Assembly: GCF_000426705.1 (NCBI RefSeq)
Contig: NZ_KE384558.1
Span: 1 to 64,000 of the forward strand
Reading direction: 5' to 3'
DNA: 64,000 nucleotides
From: Spirochaeta cellobiosiphila DSM 17781
GTDB taxonomy: Bacteria; Spirochaetota; Spirochaetia; DSM-17781
The position numbers and the translations under genes were made by a program. Below are positions 1-7,627 of the stretch, in pieces. A model generated the notes under the pieces. That model was given only the letters and a program-made list of their open reading frames with translations, searched no databases and was not told where the DNA came from. Positions within the stretch are counted from its first letter, which is position 1. Every line of letters starts with the position of its first letter.

Positions 1-339
1 AATCAGTTGGAATCGATTAAGATGGGTATCCAGTCCCAGATGCTTAGTTATGAGGCTGAGGTCTTAAAGGCGCAGAGGGATGTGCTTGTAGCTGAAGCTC
101 AAGGACAGAGTTGGATACAGAGGAATTGGCGTCCCTGTTTGATGATGGTGATCATTGCCATTATAGGGAATAACTATGTGTTACTTCCTTATCTGAGTCT
201 GGTATTAGGGAAGGCTCCGAAAATGGAAATGCCACCGGAATTGTTTAACCTTCTATCCATTGGGGTTGGCGGTTATGTTGTAGGACGTAGTGGTGAGAAG
301 ATTGCTTTGAACTTGAAGGGGGTTAGGGAGGGGAAGTAA
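1..339 (+). CDS. 3TM holin-like protein (5' end outside window)
   Basis: The reading frame is open from the first base, so the gene begins outside the window. The visible part has a charged N-terminal helix, the motif WIQRNWRPCLMM and two hydrophobic segments, and ends with VGGYVVGRSGEKIA. This pattern matches the three-TM holins of gene transfer agents and tailed phages (GTA_holin_3TM type), which permeabilise the inner membrane at lysis. The family assignment is from memory of the motif. No other phage gene follows, so this is either the right edge of a prophage or GTA cluster, or an isolated remnant. Confidence 0.65.
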   Translation, partial: NQLESIKMGIQSQMLSYEAEVLKAQRDVLVAEAQGQSWIQRNWRPCLMMVIIAIIGNNYVLLPYLSLVLGKAPKMEMPPELFNLLSIGVGGYVVGRSGEKIALNLKGVREGK

Positions 340-731
340 ATAATCGAAGGGAATTATTTAATAATATTTAGTCCCTCTGTCTTTGGATGGGGGGATTTTT
401 TTGTGTGCCATTAAAATAACTGTAATGGCAGGGAAAAGTATCAAAGCAACAGTTCAAATCTACTTGGCAACTAAATCTGTTATATAAACTTAACTTATGC
501 TCTACGGAACTGTGGAAGCTGATCGACACGACGAATCCCATTGAAAACTTCAAACTATCATTGAGGAAAGTAGCTATAAAAGGTCTGGGGTTCCATTTAT
601 TCTTAGCTTATGATTCAATTTAGTGTGAGACTGGAGCCGTATTTAAAGAAGAAAGTCAGGAGATGCACAGTTTATCTGACACTCGTATGGGAGTCAGAAC
701 TCCCTCAACTATTAATCATCTATAAATACTG
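340..731. other. Non-coding or decayed stretch
   Basis: No frame in these 390 bases gives a convincing protein. Short frames on both strands lack start signals and recognisable motifs. No tRNA-like cloverleaf or strong hairpin with a T-run was seen. It probably holds decayed gene remnants at the edge of the Rhs cassette region. Confidence 0.4.
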
Positions 732-998
732 GTGAATGAAATAAGGCAATATTGGTTGAATTTTGAAGATTGGAATTTTATTGCATTAATAACATTAACA
801 TTTTTATTAATGATTGTTGGTACTAAATTAAAATGGAAAATACTTGTAGATCCTCCGGAAGAATGGAAGTTCTACTCTCATTCTCAATTAAAAAAGATGT
901 TTGGTAATGATTTTCTTGTTTGGTTTAATTACATAGTGGGAACATGTGGATTAATATTTATGTTATTTTCAATCATCAACTATATTATTAGTAATTAG
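732..998 (+). CDS. Small two-TM protein, possible orphan immunity protein
   Basis: This 88-residue product starts at a GTG, and no strong ribosome binding site is visible. It has a hydrophobic helix at about residues 16-33, a polar middle containing KILVDPPEEWKFYS, and a second helix near the C-terminus. The function is unknown. A truncated relative is encoded at 4348-4490, where VVDPTDGYFFS and LNYFLGIIGCL align with VDPPEEWKFYS and FNYIVGTCGLI here. Its place just before an orphan Rhs tip and the presence of a paralogue in the same array suggest a membrane immunity protein. That role is inferred from context only. Confidence 0.5.
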   Translation: MNEIRQYWLNFEDWNFIALITLTFLLMIVGTKLKWKILVDPPEEWKFYSHSQLKKMFGNDFLVWFNYIVGTCGLIFMLFSIINYIISN

Positions 999-1045
999 AT
1001 ATTTGTGAATATTTAATTATTTAAGGTTTCGAAAAATTATCATTA

Positions 1046-1460
1046 AACTATTCCACAGACCACTTAAGATCTACTGTCTCCATTACTGATGAAGCAGGGG
1101 ATAAGCTCTGGTTATTACTTTAATGCCCGTTGGTATGATGCTCAGGCTGGTAGGTTTATTACAAAAGATCCTGCTAGGGATGGTACGAATTGGTACTTGT
1201 ATACTTTGAATAATCCTTTGATATTTGTGAATCCTAGTGGGCTTGCCAAAGAAAAGGCAGATGATAATGGAACTAGTAAAAAATCTCTGGGAGATAGAAT
1301 TCGTAATGGTTGGGAAAAAGCTAAACCTGCTGTTAAAAACTTTATCGAAAACCAAAAAGGTAAAGGTTCATCACGAGGGCGTAATGGTAGAGATGGAAAG
1401 GATAACCATAATACTGACAATATAGATGTTGAGGGCAATCAAGATGTTGGCATTCCCTAA
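1046..1460 (+). pseudogene. Orphan Rhs C-terminal tip, copy A, internally deleted
   Basis: The segment begins in the Rhs core at the codons for STDHLRSTV. It jumps from the codons for DEAGDKLW directly to YYFNARWYDAQAGRF, so about 110 bp present in copies C and D are missing and the frame changes. The core ends at NPLIFVNPSG and is followed by about 70 residues of a basic, Gly/Asn-rich tail that I do not recognise, ending at a TAA at 1458-1460. In intact Rhs proteins the sequence after the PSG motif is the variable toxin. This copy lacks the full boundary repeat seen upstream of the other copies. An ATG at 1089 could open a short frame but has no evident ribosome binding site. Confidence 0.7.
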
Positions 1461-1534
1461 TGCTCTTAATATGCCAGGGCAAAATATGGTTGAAATGTTT
1501 AATTACCCTGTATACTTATACTACAGGAAAAAAT

Positions 1535-1999
1535 ATGAAATATAATAAGAAGCTTGTTTTGTTAATAGCACTAATATCAACTATCATATCTGTAGGATGT
1601 ACTCAAGATGAAGGGAACGATCATTTAGAAGACCTCAGTGGAGTATGGTATAGAGATCCGCATCCTGAAAAAACAGTGAAAACCGAAATGTCATGGGGAT
1701 CAGCAAAATACATTCCAAATTTCTCTTTAAGAATTGATGGTTGTGCTAATAAACCAATCTTATTTCTTCCTGTTATGGGAGGCCCTTTTCCTATTAAAAG
1801 TGTAAAAGTGAAAAGAAAAGATACCTTTGAGTTTGTTTTTTACTTTGATAGGGGAAACTTTGATGTTTCCTTACTTATCCATATGCTTGACAATAATAGC
1901 TTCTGGGTTGAACAATTAACTCCACAAGGACAAAATCCTTTTTTACCAACAGGCAAGGATCGTATTTATTATAGAATTGATGGGCCAAATATGAAATGA
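1535..1999 (+). CDS. Small lipoprotein, putative immunity or secreted protein
   Basis: I place the start at the ATG at 1535, preceded by AGGAAA. An in-frame upstream start would add 25 residues that do not look like a signal peptide. The 154-residue product has a positively charged start, a hydrophobic stretch and a lipobox ending in SVGC at about residue 23, so it should be lipidated and membrane-anchored. The mature part begins acidic (DEGNDHLEDLSGVWY) and shows no catalytic motif. It follows Rhs tip A by 74 nt, the usual position of an immunity gene. The family is unrecognised. Confidence 0.6.
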   Translation: MKYNKKLVLLIALISTIISVGCTQDEGNDHLEDLSGVWYRDPHPEKTVKTEMSWGSAKYIPNFSLRIDGCANKPILFLPVMGGPFPIKSVKVKRKDTFEFVFYFDRGNFDVSLLIHMLDNNSFWVEQLTPQGQNPFLPTGKDRIYYRIDGPNMK

Positions 2000-2010
2000 A
2001 ATTCAATGAG

Positions 2011-2430
2011 CTCAAAAAGCATCGCGCCAAGGCAAATCATCCTGATTCTACCGAACCAGGAGCGCCCCTATTCAGATAAGATATCTTATCTGTGAAGGGA
2101 CTTGATTTCCCTCTGCGCTCGCATCACGGCGATTTGAACTAAATGATTACTTGTTTTGTTGATCAAACCCAGTATGACCTCCCTGTCATTCTGGGCTTTT
2201 CTTATCCCTGCCGTGTTATTTTTATTATTCCACAGACCACTTTTGATCTATTGCAGCTATTACAGATGAAGCAGGGAATAAGCTCTGGAGTTAGGATTCT
2301 ATTACCTTAATGCCCGTTGGTAGGATGCTCAGGCTGGTCGGATTATTACAGAAGATCCTGTCAGGGATGGGGCTAACTGGTATTTGTATATGGCGAATAA
2401 TCCTTTGATATTTATAAATCATACTGGTAT
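2011..2430 (+). repeat. Rhs cassette boundary repeat, copy B
   Basis: This is one of six or seven copies of a conserved block. It starts with CTCAAAAAGCATCGC and includes the 20-bp perfect palindrome at 2073-2092, whose half is CAGATAAGAT. It continues through a GC-richer tract and a hairpin terminator (2168-2203), then passes without a start codon into the Rhs core codons (from 2225) and ends near the PSG motif. Compared with copies C and D, the core part has lost about 110 bp after AAGCTCTGG. Sequence identity to the other copies is obvious by eye across the whole block. Confidence 0.85.
2168..2203 (+). terminator. Rho-independent terminator in boundary repeat B
   Basis: The stem CCCAGTATGAC pairs with GTCATTCTGGG (10 of 11 bases) around a CTCCCT loop and is followed by CTTTTCTT. 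It would end transcription of the preceding cassette before the next Rhs tip. Confidence 0.8.
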
Positions 2431-2700
2431 ATACTGATTATTCAAACGCAGGAGGAGCTCAATCTCATTGCGATTCTCCTGATGATGAAAAAATAGAAGT
2501 TTCATATGGAGTATCTGCAGGAATAGGGGGAAAGCGTTGAAACGCAAGTTGTTATTCTTGAAGTAAATCTTATTGCTTTGTCAAAGACTGTTACCACTTC
2601 TTTAAATTGTAATACCTGTATTGCTGTTGAAAGTGGTTCTAATTTAAAATTGAACCTAATGGATTTATCTATGGATGCGTAAATGGTATTTGAAAATAAA
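2225..2700 (+). pseudogene. Orphan Rhs tip B with decayed toxin domain
   Basis: Core codons for YYSTDHL and for the NARW...DAQAGRIITEDP region are recognisable. The internal deletion, a substituted codon in NARW(Y) and a stop soon after the FINHTGI equivalent of the PSG motif break the frame. From 2430 to about 2690 a frame encodes GGAQSHCDSPDDEKIEVSYG, resembling the start of a toxin domain, before further stops. No toxin family is recognised. The following intact gene at 2745 is the probable partner. Confidence 0.6.
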
Positions 2701-2744
2701 GCAACATAAAAGCTATAAACATATTAATAGTCAGGAGAAGTGAT

Positions 2745-3386
2745 ATGAAATATTTGTATATATTTATCTATGGTGTAATTAGTGTTATACTATCGAATCT
2801 CGTTTTGTTGTTTTTAGATGATTCAAGAATACTAATTTCTATATTTTTTCAACTTCTATTAGTTTTGATATATTTATCAAGTAAAATATATTTAGGTAGG
2901 CATAAAATAACTAATTGTATAAGAAGTAAAATTAAAGCTTCAAAACAAATTTTAGCTATTATTATTGATAATAGTATATCTAGTATCATTTGTATATTAG
3001 GACTTAAATTAATGCCTACAAATACCATTTTATCTGTATCAATTATGTGTTTCTCAATATCCTATTTCTGGTTAAGAAATTTATTTACAAGAAGTCTTGG
3101 GGAAAAGATTACAGGAATTAATAAAGTGATGGAAAAGGATAAAACTAACATAGTCTTATTTATACAAAATATTTGGTTATCGTTACCTATAACTCTTGGT
3201 TTATTTATTCCTGCTACTTGGGATGATCATATTCATATAAGAAATTTCGATATAATTGCATTGAGTATTAGTTGTATTCCTATAATTGATTTTCTTTCAG
3301 TTGTATTTAGGAAATCAAGTAATAAGCTTTCAGATTCTTTGTTTGGAATTAAATATTTCTCAATTTCCAAAAATAACACTAATTGA
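2745..3386 (+). CDS. RDD-like multi-pass membrane protein
   Basis: The ATG at 2745 is preceded by CAGGAGAAG at good spacing. The 213-residue product has about five or six hydrophobic segments. Two places resemble the RDD membrane family: ILAIIIDNSISSII (the basic helix with an Asp) and RSLGEKITGINKV, which mirrors the usual TLGKKLLGIKVV loop. RDD proteins are poorly characterised; some are transporters. Here the gene follows decayed Rhs tip B, so it may be a membrane immunity protein. That role is inferred only from position. An IS30 copy lies 4 nt downstream of the stop. Confidence 0.55.
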   Translation: MKYLYIFIYGVISVILSNLVLLFLDDSRILISIFFQLLLVLIYLSSKIYLGRHKITNCIRSKIKASKQILAIIIDNSISSIICILGLKLMPTNTILSVSIMCFSISYFWLRNLFTRSLGEKITGINKVMEKDKTNIVLFIQNIWLSLPITLGLFIPATWDDHIHIRNFDIIALSISCIPIIDFLSVVFRKSSNKLSDSLFGIKYFSISKNNTN

Positions 3387-3390
3387 TAAT

Positions 3391-4347
3391 CCCGAGTTCA
3401 AACCTGAAGTTCAACACTTTTTTAAAGTCACATAGAGCGTTAAATATCCAAGACACTTCCTGGTATTACTATTTAGTACATACTCTATATTGACTTTTCT
3501 TATATCAGTTTTCTTCGAATATATTAGTGTTTCTACGCTACCCTTTTCCCAACTATGATAGTGATGATATAAGTAGGATGTTGTTCCTAGTTCTTTATCA
3601 ATCTCTATATGCTTAGCGTTCTCTATTCCATTATCAAAAGTAATAGTTTTCCTGATGGAAGAAGGAATTCTGGAGAGTCTATTCGTTAAATGTTTTCACA
3701 TCTGTTCTGAGCTATTAATGTTAATCCTGTTTTCTTTCCACTAATACACATAAGCAAGATTTACTTTGACTTGATATAATAGTATCAGCTTCCGACTGCC
3801 CCATTGTCTGTCTTAGGTATTCTATAGTCATGTTTCGAGGTAGAGGGATTTCTTTTCTTTCTCTTTAGATATACTGATAAAGAGATTCTTGACTCATTAA
3901 GGCTGTACCATTCTCTCAGTTATACCTTTTTTGTGATTTGTTCTGGAGACCAACCTTCTTTTAACTTAGTTTCTATATGGAAGGCATGAGCTAGGGATAA
4001 ATCTTTGACTTGTTTACAGAAGCTCATCTATTGCTACTTTTCCGCTCTGCTAAGGTTGATCTGTATTCTCCAGAGATTATACTCGCATTACGATCTAGCT
4101 TAGTTGCAATTGTTCTTTGATTAAGTCCTTTGGCCAATAAAATCATAATTTTTTTCGCGTTCCTCTTGGCTAATATAGCTATAACAAAAAGTGTTGGATG
4201 TGATATGTTTTCTCTGCGAGATATTCTCATTTCTTTGGTGATTTATGTGGTAATAGAGAGCCAAGAGAGGATATCTTGTTTTTATTTATACTTCCATGTT
4301 TTTCTTTTCTTTAGTTCAAGTTGTTGCACTTCAGGTTTGAACTCGGG
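3391..4347 (-). mobile_element. Decayed IS30-family insertion sequence
   Basis: The element has terminal inverted repeats of about 26-30 bp. The left end starts CCCGAGTTCAAACCTGAAGT at 3391 and the right end is its reverse complement finishing at 4347, with a few mismatches further in. An AAT triplet flanks both sides (3388-3390 and 4348-4350), consistent with the 2-3 bp target duplication typical of IS30. The length of 957 bp is slightly short for the family. The transposase on the minus strand is frameshifted, so the element is not autonomous. Confidence 0.85.
3420..4230 (-). pseudogene. IS30-family transposase remnant
   Basis: On the minus strand the N-terminal HTH is visible at about 4140-4060 (LLAKGLNQRTIATKLDRNAS, similar to the IS30 consensus for IA..L.RS.STISRE). 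Further along, the catalytic core fragment TITFDNGIE lies near 3645-3621, followed by HIEIDKELGTTSYLYHHYHS and SWEKGSVE near 3560-3540. These match the DDE-type motifs FDNG and YxxWExGxxEN. Several frameshifts and stops separate the pieces. Confidence 0.8.
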
Positions 4348-4490
4348 AATGGAAGTTTGTAGTCGATCCGACAGATGGTTATTTTTTTAGTTTATCTTAT
4401 AACGCAAGAAAAAAAATTGGATATGAGTACTGTTTATTTCTTAACTATTTTCTTGGTATAATAGGATGTTTAATATCAGGTATTTAAATA
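4348..4490 (+). pseudogene. 5'-truncated relative of the 732-998 membrane protein
   Basis: Immediately after the IS30 right end a frame reads WKFVVDPTDGYFFS, then a basic stretch, then NYFLGIIGCLISGI and a stop. This parallels the C-terminal half of the 88-residue protein at 732-998. The 5' half is missing. If the IS30 insertion is a simple one, rejoining the flanks puts a stop directly before this fragment, so the truncation would be older than the insertion. Confidence 0.5.
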
Positions 4491-4553
4491 TTAAGAATGA
4501 TCTTTACATTATTGAGATAAATTTAAGATAGTGAGTAAAGTGAGGTATCGCAA

Positions 4554-4916
4554 ATGAAGAGCAAACTGATATATGGTTTATTTCTACTTTCTGCAATTAT
4601 AACTGTAGTTATGAAACTTTTCCTAGGAATAATGAAGGAACATCCTTTTTATATATTTACTCTTGTTATTTATACTATAGTTGGAGTTGTTGGGTACTGT
4701 TTATTATTTAAAGGAAGAGATTTAAAACCATTGAATATAATCTTTTTAATTTTAACTATCATACGATTTAAAATAAACGGATATGACTATCAATACCAAA
4801 TAGTTACAGTATCGTTTTTTTTTGATATTGGTTCGATAAGTCTTGGTCTCAATCTTCTTGGTATATTTGCTATAATACTTTATCAAAAAATTAAATTAGT
4901 TTCTAAAATACAATAA
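4554..4916 (+). CDS. Small four-TM membrane protein, unknown
   Basis: The product has 120 residues and starts with ATG at 4554, with a weak GTGAGG upstream. It is almost entirely hydrophobic, with about four membrane helices separated by short charged loops (KEHPF, FKGRDLKP, RFKINGYDYQYQ). I recognise no family. Its location among orphan immunity-type genes suggests a similar role, but nothing in the sequence tests this. Confidence 0.45.
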   Translation: MKSKLIYGLFLLSAIITVVMKLFLGIMKEHPFYIFTLVIYTIVGVVGYCLLFKGRDLKPLNIIFLILTIIRFKINGYDYQYQIVTVSFFFDIGSISLGLNLLGIFAIILYQKIKLVSKIQ

Positions 4917-5016
4917 ACAATTCGTTATAAGTGTTTTAGTGATTTTGGTAAATTTGTGTAAAGCCCATTATCACTTATATTAAAGATTTAGAGCTTTATA
5001 TAACATATTTACAGTC

Positions 5017-5127
5017 TCAAATTCCTCTTTCAAATCCACAGTTTTTTCCTTCATCATAGTACTGAAACACCTCCGGTATGGGTTCAGGACATAGGTGACA
5101 AATATCAGGTGTCAGAACAAGCATCAT
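5017..5127 (-). CDS. Possible 36-residue Cys-containing peptide
   Basis: A short minus-strand frame begins at an ATG-ATG pair directly behind GGGGAGG and encodes a peptide with the motif DICHLCPEPIPEV and a third Cys near the end. The ribosome binding site is strong for this region. It may be a real small protein or the leftover start of a transposase-like gene; the Cys-His-x-Cys spacing hints at metal binding. The function is unknown. Confidence 0.25.
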   Translation of the reverse strand: MMLVLTPDICHLCPEPIPEVFQYYDEGKNCGFERGI

Positions 5128-5164
5128 CCTCCCCTTTTTTCTAGAGGTATTTCTTTTTGAAGTA

Positions 5165-5611
5165 AAGGTGTCCCTTCCCAAAATCTGATCGCATTTTTCC
5201 CAAATTAAATGTGTATGGATTACCGCTTAAATCATAAGATTGCCAAATTAAAGCTGTCCAAATTCATACGACAACAATTTGGGAATCTTTATTGAATAAG
5301 AAACCTTCGAGCAAAATCGAAGGTTTCTTATGATCGATTCGGCCATATTTGTGTACATTCGATCAATTTCCATTATGATGAAAATGAACTTAACAATCGA
5401 AGAAATCCCTCGGTCCATGGCTAATCTGAGGCTTCTTCTATGATTTCTTTGGAACAAAATCCACTGTAAGGGTGTCCTTTTCAGTATTTAATTCGATGTG
5501 GTTAAGAACATATTTCAATAATAGTCTATGAATCTGGTACTTACTAATTTTTATAATTATATTCATCCCTCCAGTGGGTTGATTGCGATCATATTTTAGG
5601 AAGGGACACTT
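5165..5611. mobile_element. Unidentified inverted-repeat-bounded element (IS remnant or MITE-like)
   Basis: Imperfect inverted repeats of about 28 bp bound the segment. The left end begins AAGGTGTCCCTTCC (5165-5193) and the right end finishes GGAAGGGACACTT (5584-5611), with about 25 of 28 positions agreeing. The right end abuts TTACAAAATAAAGTAG, which is identical to the last codons of the Imm26-like gene at 7628-8074. That supports a true element boundary inside a second immunity gene. Minus-strand frames inside (for example one ending near 5438 with VLNHIELNTEKDTLTVDF) are broken and not assignable to a transposase with confidence. Confidence 0.5.
5296..5331. terminator. Perfect 15-bp stem-loop inside the element
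   Basis: ATAAGAAACCTTCGA pairs perfectly with TCGAAGGTTTCTTAT around a GCAAAA loop. There is no T-run of more than three, so it may be a weak bidirectional terminator or a structural part of the element. Confidence 0.4.
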
Positions 5612-5641
5612 ACAAAATAAAGTAGAATTATGTATCAGATC

Positions 5642-6150
5642 CTCAAAAAGCATCACTCCGAGGCAAATCATCCTGATTCTACCGAACCAGGAGCGCCCCT
5701 CCCCAGATAAGATATCTTATCTGTGAAGGGACTTGATTTACCTCTGCGCTCGCATCACGGCGATTTGAACTAAAAAATGATTCGTTATTGTTAATCGAAC
5801 CCATAATGACCTTCCTGCCATTCTGGGCTTTTTTGTCTTGGCCGTGTTATTTTTATTATTCCACAGACCACTTAAGAACTACTGTAGCTATTACAGATGA
5901 AGCAGGCTAGAAGCTCTGGAGTGCGGAATATACTCCTTTTGGAGATAAGGTTGTTATCGATAATTCCTCAGGGTGTGATAGCTTTGATTTTAAGATGATT
6001 ATGATGCGGAGTTAGGGTTCTGTTTCATCAATGCCCGTTGGTATGATGCTCAGGCTGGTCGCTATATTACAGAAGATCCTGCCAGGGATGGGTCTAATTG
6101 GTATTTGTATACGGCGAATAATCCGCTTGTTTTTGTTGATCCTAGTGGGC
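5642..6150 (+). repeat. Rhs cassette boundary repeat, copy C (longest)
   Basis: This is the most complete copy. It has the CTCAAAAAGCATC start, the perfect 20-bp palindrome at 5704-5723, the CTCTGCGCTCGCATC tract, the terminator (5800-5834), the Rhs core codons from about 5857 and the end at the codons for VDPSG. It retains the middle part of the core (codons around AEYTPFGDKVVIDN) that copies A and B lack. Confidence 0.85.
5800..5834 (+). terminator. Terminator in boundary repeat C
   Basis: The hairpin is formed by CCCATAATGAC and GCCATTCTGGG, followed by C and six T residues. Pairing is weaker than in the other copies because of base changes in both arms. Confidence 0.65.
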
Positions 6151-6420
6151 TACAGAGTATGCCTATACAACCTTATATAAGGTTGAAGTTTCCATGGCAA
6201 AAGTAAGTGAGATCACAATGTTAAGAAAGCAATTAGATGATTTAGAAAATGGAAGTGATGTTTCTGGACTATTAAAAGAATCTATGGATAGAATTTCTGA
6301 ACACCAAAAAATAGCAAGGAATCGATAGTGAATAAATTAAAAAGGTTAGTGGTGTTGAAGATGATGATGAGGAGGAGTAGGATGACATTAGTGAAATAGA
6401 ATAAAATGATGATTTTTTTG
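5857..6420 (+). pseudogene. Orphan Rhs tip C with toxin-tail remnant
   Basis: The Rhs core frame starts without an initiation codon at STDHLR and has stops and a frameshift (a TAG in the DEAGEKLW region). It resumes at FINARWYDAQAGRYITEDP and ends at FVDPSG. After a short unrelated stretch, an ATG at 6194 opens a 44-codon frame with SGLLKESMDRISEHQKIARN, resembling the helical C-terminus of some Rhs/CDI toxins. Next is an acidic, Asp/Glu-rich tail with stops. The toxin is not functional as read. The MORN gene at 6480 takes the partner position. Confidence 0.6.
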
Positions 6421-6479
6421 GCAGAAAAATAAATATTTTATCCTTAGTACTATAGTTTATAATTGTAGGTTGAATAGAA

Positions 6480-7142
6480 ATGAAGAAATATAAATTATGT
6501 ATTATCTATATGATAGTTTTTCAGGCTTTTTTAATAGAAAGCATTTGTTCTGAATCCATAGAGCTACCAGATAATTCTGTATTTGAAGGTTCAATTTCAA
6601 ATAGAATGTTTGAAGGATATGGTGAACTAACTTGGGATAATGGTGATGTATATAAGGGACAGTTTAAACACGGAAGAATGGATGGAAAGGGTGTGTTAAC
6701 TACTAAAATAGCTACTTTTACTGGTAATTTTAAGGATGGTTTATTAGATGGTTCTGCAACAATCAAATATAGGAATGGTGATGTATATTTCGGGGCGATA
6801 GTAATGGGTTATTTTAATGGAAAGGGTACATTAGAATATCGTAATGGGGACAGATATACAGGATCTTTTAAGAATGGAGTATTTGAGGGTAGAGGTGTTT
6901 ATACTTATAAAAATGGAATTAGATATATAGGCGAATTTAAGAACGGATATTTTAATGGTCTAGGAGAATTAACTATTGGTGAAGATAAGTATAACGGAAA
7001 TTTTAAAGATGGTATTCTATTAGACCAAACTGAGAAAAGTGTAGCAATTGATTTTAGAAGTTTAATATTATTATTTTCTATTTTAATTAACTTAATTTTA
7101 TTAATTGTTGTAATTTTAAAATATCGAAAACAAAAGAAATAA
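6480..7142 (+). CDS. Signal-peptide MORN-repeat protein with C-terminal TM helix
   Basis: The 220-residue protein has an N-terminal signal sequence (about residues 1-25). About six MORN repeats follow (residues 35-175), with units such as GYGELTWDNGDVYKGQF and GKGTLEYRNGDRYTGSF. A hydrophobic helix (about 192-213) and a basic tail KYRKQKK end the protein. The topology suggests periplasmic MORN repeats anchored in the inner membrane. MORN repeats mediate protein or lipid contacts, and the exact job is unknown. It follows Rhs tip C and so may protect against that toxin, but MORN proteins are also common stand-alone genes in spirochaetes. The ribosome binding site is weak. Confidence 0.7.
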   Translation: MKKYKLCIIYMIVFQAFLIESICSESIELPDNSVFEGSISNRMFEGYGELTWDNGDVYKGQFKHGRMDGKGVLTTKIATFTGNFKDGLLDGSATIKYRNGDVYFGAIVMGYFNGKGTLEYRNGDRYTGSFKNGVFEGRGVYTYKNGIRYIGEFKNGYFNGLGELTIGEDKYNGNFKDGILLDQTEKSVAIDFRSLILLFSILINLILLIVVILKYRKQKK

Positions 7143-7150
7143 GGTACGAT

Positions 7151-7366
7151 ACTGTGAACACCTAATTGAATAACTTTCTCTTTTGAAACAACCAAAGGTA
7201 AAAGATTTTCCCTCTCTGTTTTGTCTCCATGAAGTTCAAGTACAAGAAGTCTGAGATTCCTATACCCAAAGGGGTTAAGCTTGTCAATCTTAGCTGTTTC
7301 AAAAAGAGTATAGATAATACATAAGACTTTCGCTCCTTCCGGACTTCCTAAAAATAACCAATTCTT
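7151..7366 (-). pseudogene. IS66-family transposase C-terminal remnant
   Basis: The minus strand encodes KNWLFLGSPEGAKVLCIIYT followed by LFETAKIDKLNPFGY. This closely fits the IS66 transposase C-terminal signature (NWLF.GS.EGA....IYSLIETAK.NGLNP..Y). Only about 70 residues remain, and no inverted repeats or accessory genes are adjacent. The fragment separates the MORN gene from the next toxin remnant. Confidence 0.75.
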
Positions 7367-7378
7367 TCGACCAAAAAA

Positions 7379-7615
7379 AGGTCGTCCTAATCCCAGATAA
7401 GACAGCAACAGGTGAAGGGGCTTACGGTAAGATAAGAGGACGTGAACAGCAAATGATAGATTACTTTGGTGGTGCTTTAACAGATCCTGATCGCTGGGCG
7501 AATGCAAAATCCTTGAATAGTATTAGGGTCGTAAGTAAAAACTATAAACGGAAGGAAATATCATGATGCAGCCTCAAAAGCATTTGGTGAAAAATATGAA
7601 TATACTCGATATTGA
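7379..7615 (+). pseudogene. Rhs/CDI-type toxin tip remnant, partner of the Imm26-like gene
   Basis: Two frames joined by a frameshift near 7555 encode GAYGKIRGREQQMIDYFGGA, then SLNSIRVVSKNYK, then YHDAASKAFGEKYEYTRY and a stop. The order GREQ - GG - NSIR - Y..A...FGE is a recurrent C-terminal toxin module of Rhs and contact-dependent inhibition proteins. The Rhs core is missing, replaced upstream by the IS66 remnant. The gene ends 12 nt before the immunity gene start. Confidence 0.65.
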
Positions 7616-7627
7616 TTAGGGGAAATT

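Noticed and set aside
1-998. Complete prophage at the left edge
   Set aside because: Only one holin-like gene end is visible; no lysin, tail or integrase genes follow.
1083-1438. Minus-strand frames opposite Rhs tip A
   Set aside because: They mirror the conserved Rhs core and have no ribosome binding sites.
5438-5671. Minus-strand frame ending KYVLNHIELNTEKDTLTVDF, reminiscent of a serine recombinase C-terminus
   Set aside because: Too short, spans the element boundary and the start of boundary repeat C, and lacks any catalytic part. The likeness rests on a few residues.
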